A stretch of 50,386 bases of DNA from Oscillospiraceae bacterium. GTDB lineage: Bacteria; Bacillota; Clostridia; Oscillospirales; Oscillospiraceae. Under the pieces are notes generated by a model that was given only the letters and a program-made list of their open reading frames with translations, was not told where the DNA came from and made no database searches. The stretch lies in assembly GCA_015068155.1 (NCBI GenBank), contig SVLC01000007.1:1-50386 (forward strand). The letters are read 5' to 3'. Positions 49,195 through 50,386 of this stretch are shown piece after piece. How positions within the stretch are numbered: the stretch's first letter is position 1; the number at the start of each line of letters is the position of its first letter. The position numbers were made by a program, and so were the translations under genes.

Positions 49195-49238
49195 TCTGTA
49201 AACTCCTTCTGCTTGCGGGAAAGTGTAACTTGGAAAAA

Positions 49239-49694
49239 TCACTGCTGGGGAAGTCCTTCTTTGCTTAGTGTTTGCAAATTTGTCGCGATCCTCTCCAAAC
49301 AGCGGTAGAAAATTTCCCGGTCATTGTCTGTCATGCCGGAACCGGCCAGCTCGACTGCCAGCGCCGCTCTGCGCTGTACCTGCCGCGCAGCTTGTATTCC
49401 TTTTTCGGTCAGGCGCAACTGCGCGCGATAAAAATTGTCGCCAACGGCTTTTTTGTAGACCAGTCCTTTTGCTTCCAGGATGGCCACCATTCGGGAAACG
49501 TCAGCTTTATTCTTGCAGCACAGTTCTGCCAGTTTGGCGGCGGTGATGCCGTCTTCAAAACGGTAGAGTGTCGTGAGATAGACGGCATGGGGGCTGTTTA
49601 ATTCGTATTTGGCCATTTCTTCTGCTGCCAGTTTATGCCAGCAGCGGTCTATTTCGGAAATTGCCAATGAAAAGCGCGCAAAACGGTCTAACAT
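49239..49694 (-). CDS. MarR-family transcriptional regulator
   Basis: A 151-residue winged HTH regulator: AAEEMAKYELNSPHAVYLTT, AAKLAELCCKNKADVSRMVA (recognition region), LEAKGLVYKKAVGDNFYRAQ (wing) and dimerisation helices at both ends. CC in the HTH could be redox sensitive, which is speculation. ATG 49694 follows GGGAGGT. Its promoter overlaps one of two 20-bp palindromes and the other lies downstream of the -10, so it very likely represses itself and the downstream degV gene. Confidence 0.9.
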   Translation of the reverse strand: MLDRFARFSLAISEIDRCWHKLAAEEMAKYELNSPHAVYLTTLYRFEDGITAAKLAELCCKNKADVSRMVAILEAKGLVYKKAVGDNFYRAQLRLTEKGIQAARQVQRRAALAVELAGSGMTDNDREIFYRCLERIATNLQTLSKEGLPQQ

Positions 49695-49714
49695 ATCAGA
49701 ACCTCCCAGATATA

Positions 49715-49770
49715 GATGTTGCGGTGTCAACATCTGCATGATAACACAAAGATGTTGAAATGTCAACATC
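49715..49770. promoter_or_regulatory. MarR promoter with twin palindromic operators
   Basis: Operators GATGTTGCGGTGTCAACATC (49715-49734) and GATGTTGAAATGTCAACATC (49751-49770) share arms GATGTTG/TCAACATC and lie 36 bp apart. Minus-strand promoter TTGACA (49761-49766), 17-nt spacer and TATCAT (49738-49743) is embedded in them. Confidence 0.85.
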
Positions 49771-49809
49771 ATTTGGTGAAGCAGGAGGTCGTGAAAACAG
49801 GAATGAATG

Positions 49810-49838
49810 TTGACAAATTATGAATAATCATATAAAAT
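49810..49838 (+). promoter_or_regulatory. Promoter of the InlB-repeat protein gene
   Basis: Perfect TTGACA (49810-49815), 17-nt spacer, TAAAAT (49833-49838). Confidence 0.8.
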
Positions 49839-49892
49839 TCTAACAGGATTATTAATCTTCTCTCAAGAAAAATACATGCAGGAGGTAGGCAA

Positions 49893-50386
49893 ATGCAGTG
49901 GCTGAAAAAGAATGGGGGATACATTGCTGTTGTACTGGCAGCGGTTTTGGTACTGACGGCAGTGGCGATCATTGCGCTGCCGGAGCAAAGCAACGGTCCG
50001 GTTTCGGATCCGCAGCCGGCCGATGGTCCGGAGACCGGAATCTATTATTATGAAACCAAGGAAGGTGAATACCTGTTGAGCTTAAACAGCGGCAACAGCT
50101 TCACCATCGCCGGTCCCAGTTTGAACAAATCCGGCAAGTATGCGGTGACCGAAAACGGCATCGAGCTGGACTTTATCCGTGACGAGGACGGCATTGGCAG
50201 CATCGTCACCGAAGGGGACGTGCTGACGCTGCAATATAAAGACACCACCATGCGTTTCTTGAAGAAAGTGACCTACGCCGTGACCTTCAACGCCAACGGC
50301 GGCAGCGAAGTGGCTGCCGTGGATGTGGTCAACGGCAAGACCGTCGCTAAGCCCGCCGACCCGGTGAAGGCCGGCAGCGTGTTCAT
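49893..50386 (+). CDS. Partial CDS: membrane-attached surface protein with InlB-like repeat
   Basis: An open frame of 164 codons that runs off the window, starting at ATG 49893 after GGAGGT. One N-terminal membrane helix or signal anchor (YIAVVLAAVLVLTAVAIIAL), a short P/D-rich linker, a small beta domain (about 45-125, IYYYETKEGEYLLSLNSG) and the beginning of a Listeria-Bacteroides (InlB B-type) repeat (YAVTFNANGGSEVAAVDVVN, then GKTVAKPADPVKAG). Proteins of this kind are surface adhesins or structural proteins. Its strong promoter faces away from marR. Confidence 0.75.
   Translation, partial: MQWLKKNGGYIAVVLAAVLVLTAVAIIALPEQSNGPVSDPQPADGPETGIYYYETKEGEYLLSLNSGNSFTIAGPSLNKSGKYAVTENGIELDFIRDEDGIGSIVTEGDVLTLQYKDTTMRFLKKVTYAVTFNANGGSEVAAVDVVNGKTVAKPADPVKAGSVF

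Overview
The window looks like a chromosomal segment of a Gram-positive Clostridia member, most likely an uncultured gut Oscillospiraceae/Ruminococcaceae-type bacterium. Reasons: strong GGAGG-type ribosome binding sites and sigma-A promoters throughout; Spo0A; a class II aldolase beside a PPi-dependent phosphofructokinase; ribosomal protein L27 with the Firmicutes N-terminal extension next to its protease Prp; a YhaO/YhaN-like SbcD/SbcC pair beside YmdB; GPH sugar symporters; and a CUT1 ABC importer without its own ATPase. The placement is inferred from gene content only.

Layout. 0-9 kb: the edge of a probable insertion sequence, spo0A with paired 0A boxes upstream, two peptidases (PepF, M18), a small ribbon-helix-helix regulator divergent from a small unknown gene, and a heterodimeric ABC exporter whose second half carries a frameshift. 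9-16 kb: prfC, a membrane-anchored secreted nuclease, an amidohydrolase, then fba and pfp diverging from a shared region. 16-24 kb: a ymdB-sbcD-sbcC-like operon, a repeat-rich gap, a small XRE regulator, a lipoprotein, and rplU-prp-rpmA with obgE beyond it. 24-32 kb: a DUF362 protein with a cysteine-motif partner, a DtxR/MntR-type regulator, two GPH symporters around a WYL regulator, and an ECF sigma factor with a membrane anti-sigma-like partner. 32-38 kb: rpsF-ssb-rpsR, a second diverged Spo0A next to a tiny cysteine-rich membrane peptide, nth, a tandem-OB protein, a YgiQ radical SAM protein and tRNA-Leu(CAG), followed by about 500 bp of structured non-coding DNA.

The most distinctive region is 38.8-48.9 kb. 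An AraC regulator diverges from a run of same-strand genes: sugar-binding lipoprotein, two CUT1 permeases, a DUF2961 (GH172) enzyme, a large membrane-anchored surface protein with duplicated carbohydrate-binding-like modules, and two DUF4185 (GH183-type) lipoproteins. GH172 and GH183 are the families reported to contain exo- and endo-acting D-arabinofuranan hydrolases. Together with a binding protein and an importer they suggest a Gram-positive D-arabinan (or related furanoside) utilisation locus. The second DUF4185 gene is cut off at the same CTAG at which an oppositely oriented degV gene is cut off, which marks a deletion, rearrangement or assembly joint at 48.87 kb. Beyond it lie a MarR regulator with two near-identical palindromic operators and the start of a surface protein with an InlB-like repeat that runs off the window.

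Four short elements with related terminal inverted repeats (about 22.7, 29.9, 32.1 and 35.2 kb) but different GC-rich palindromic interiors lie between genes and look like a MITE-type family. No CRISPR array, prophage or rRNA operon is seen.
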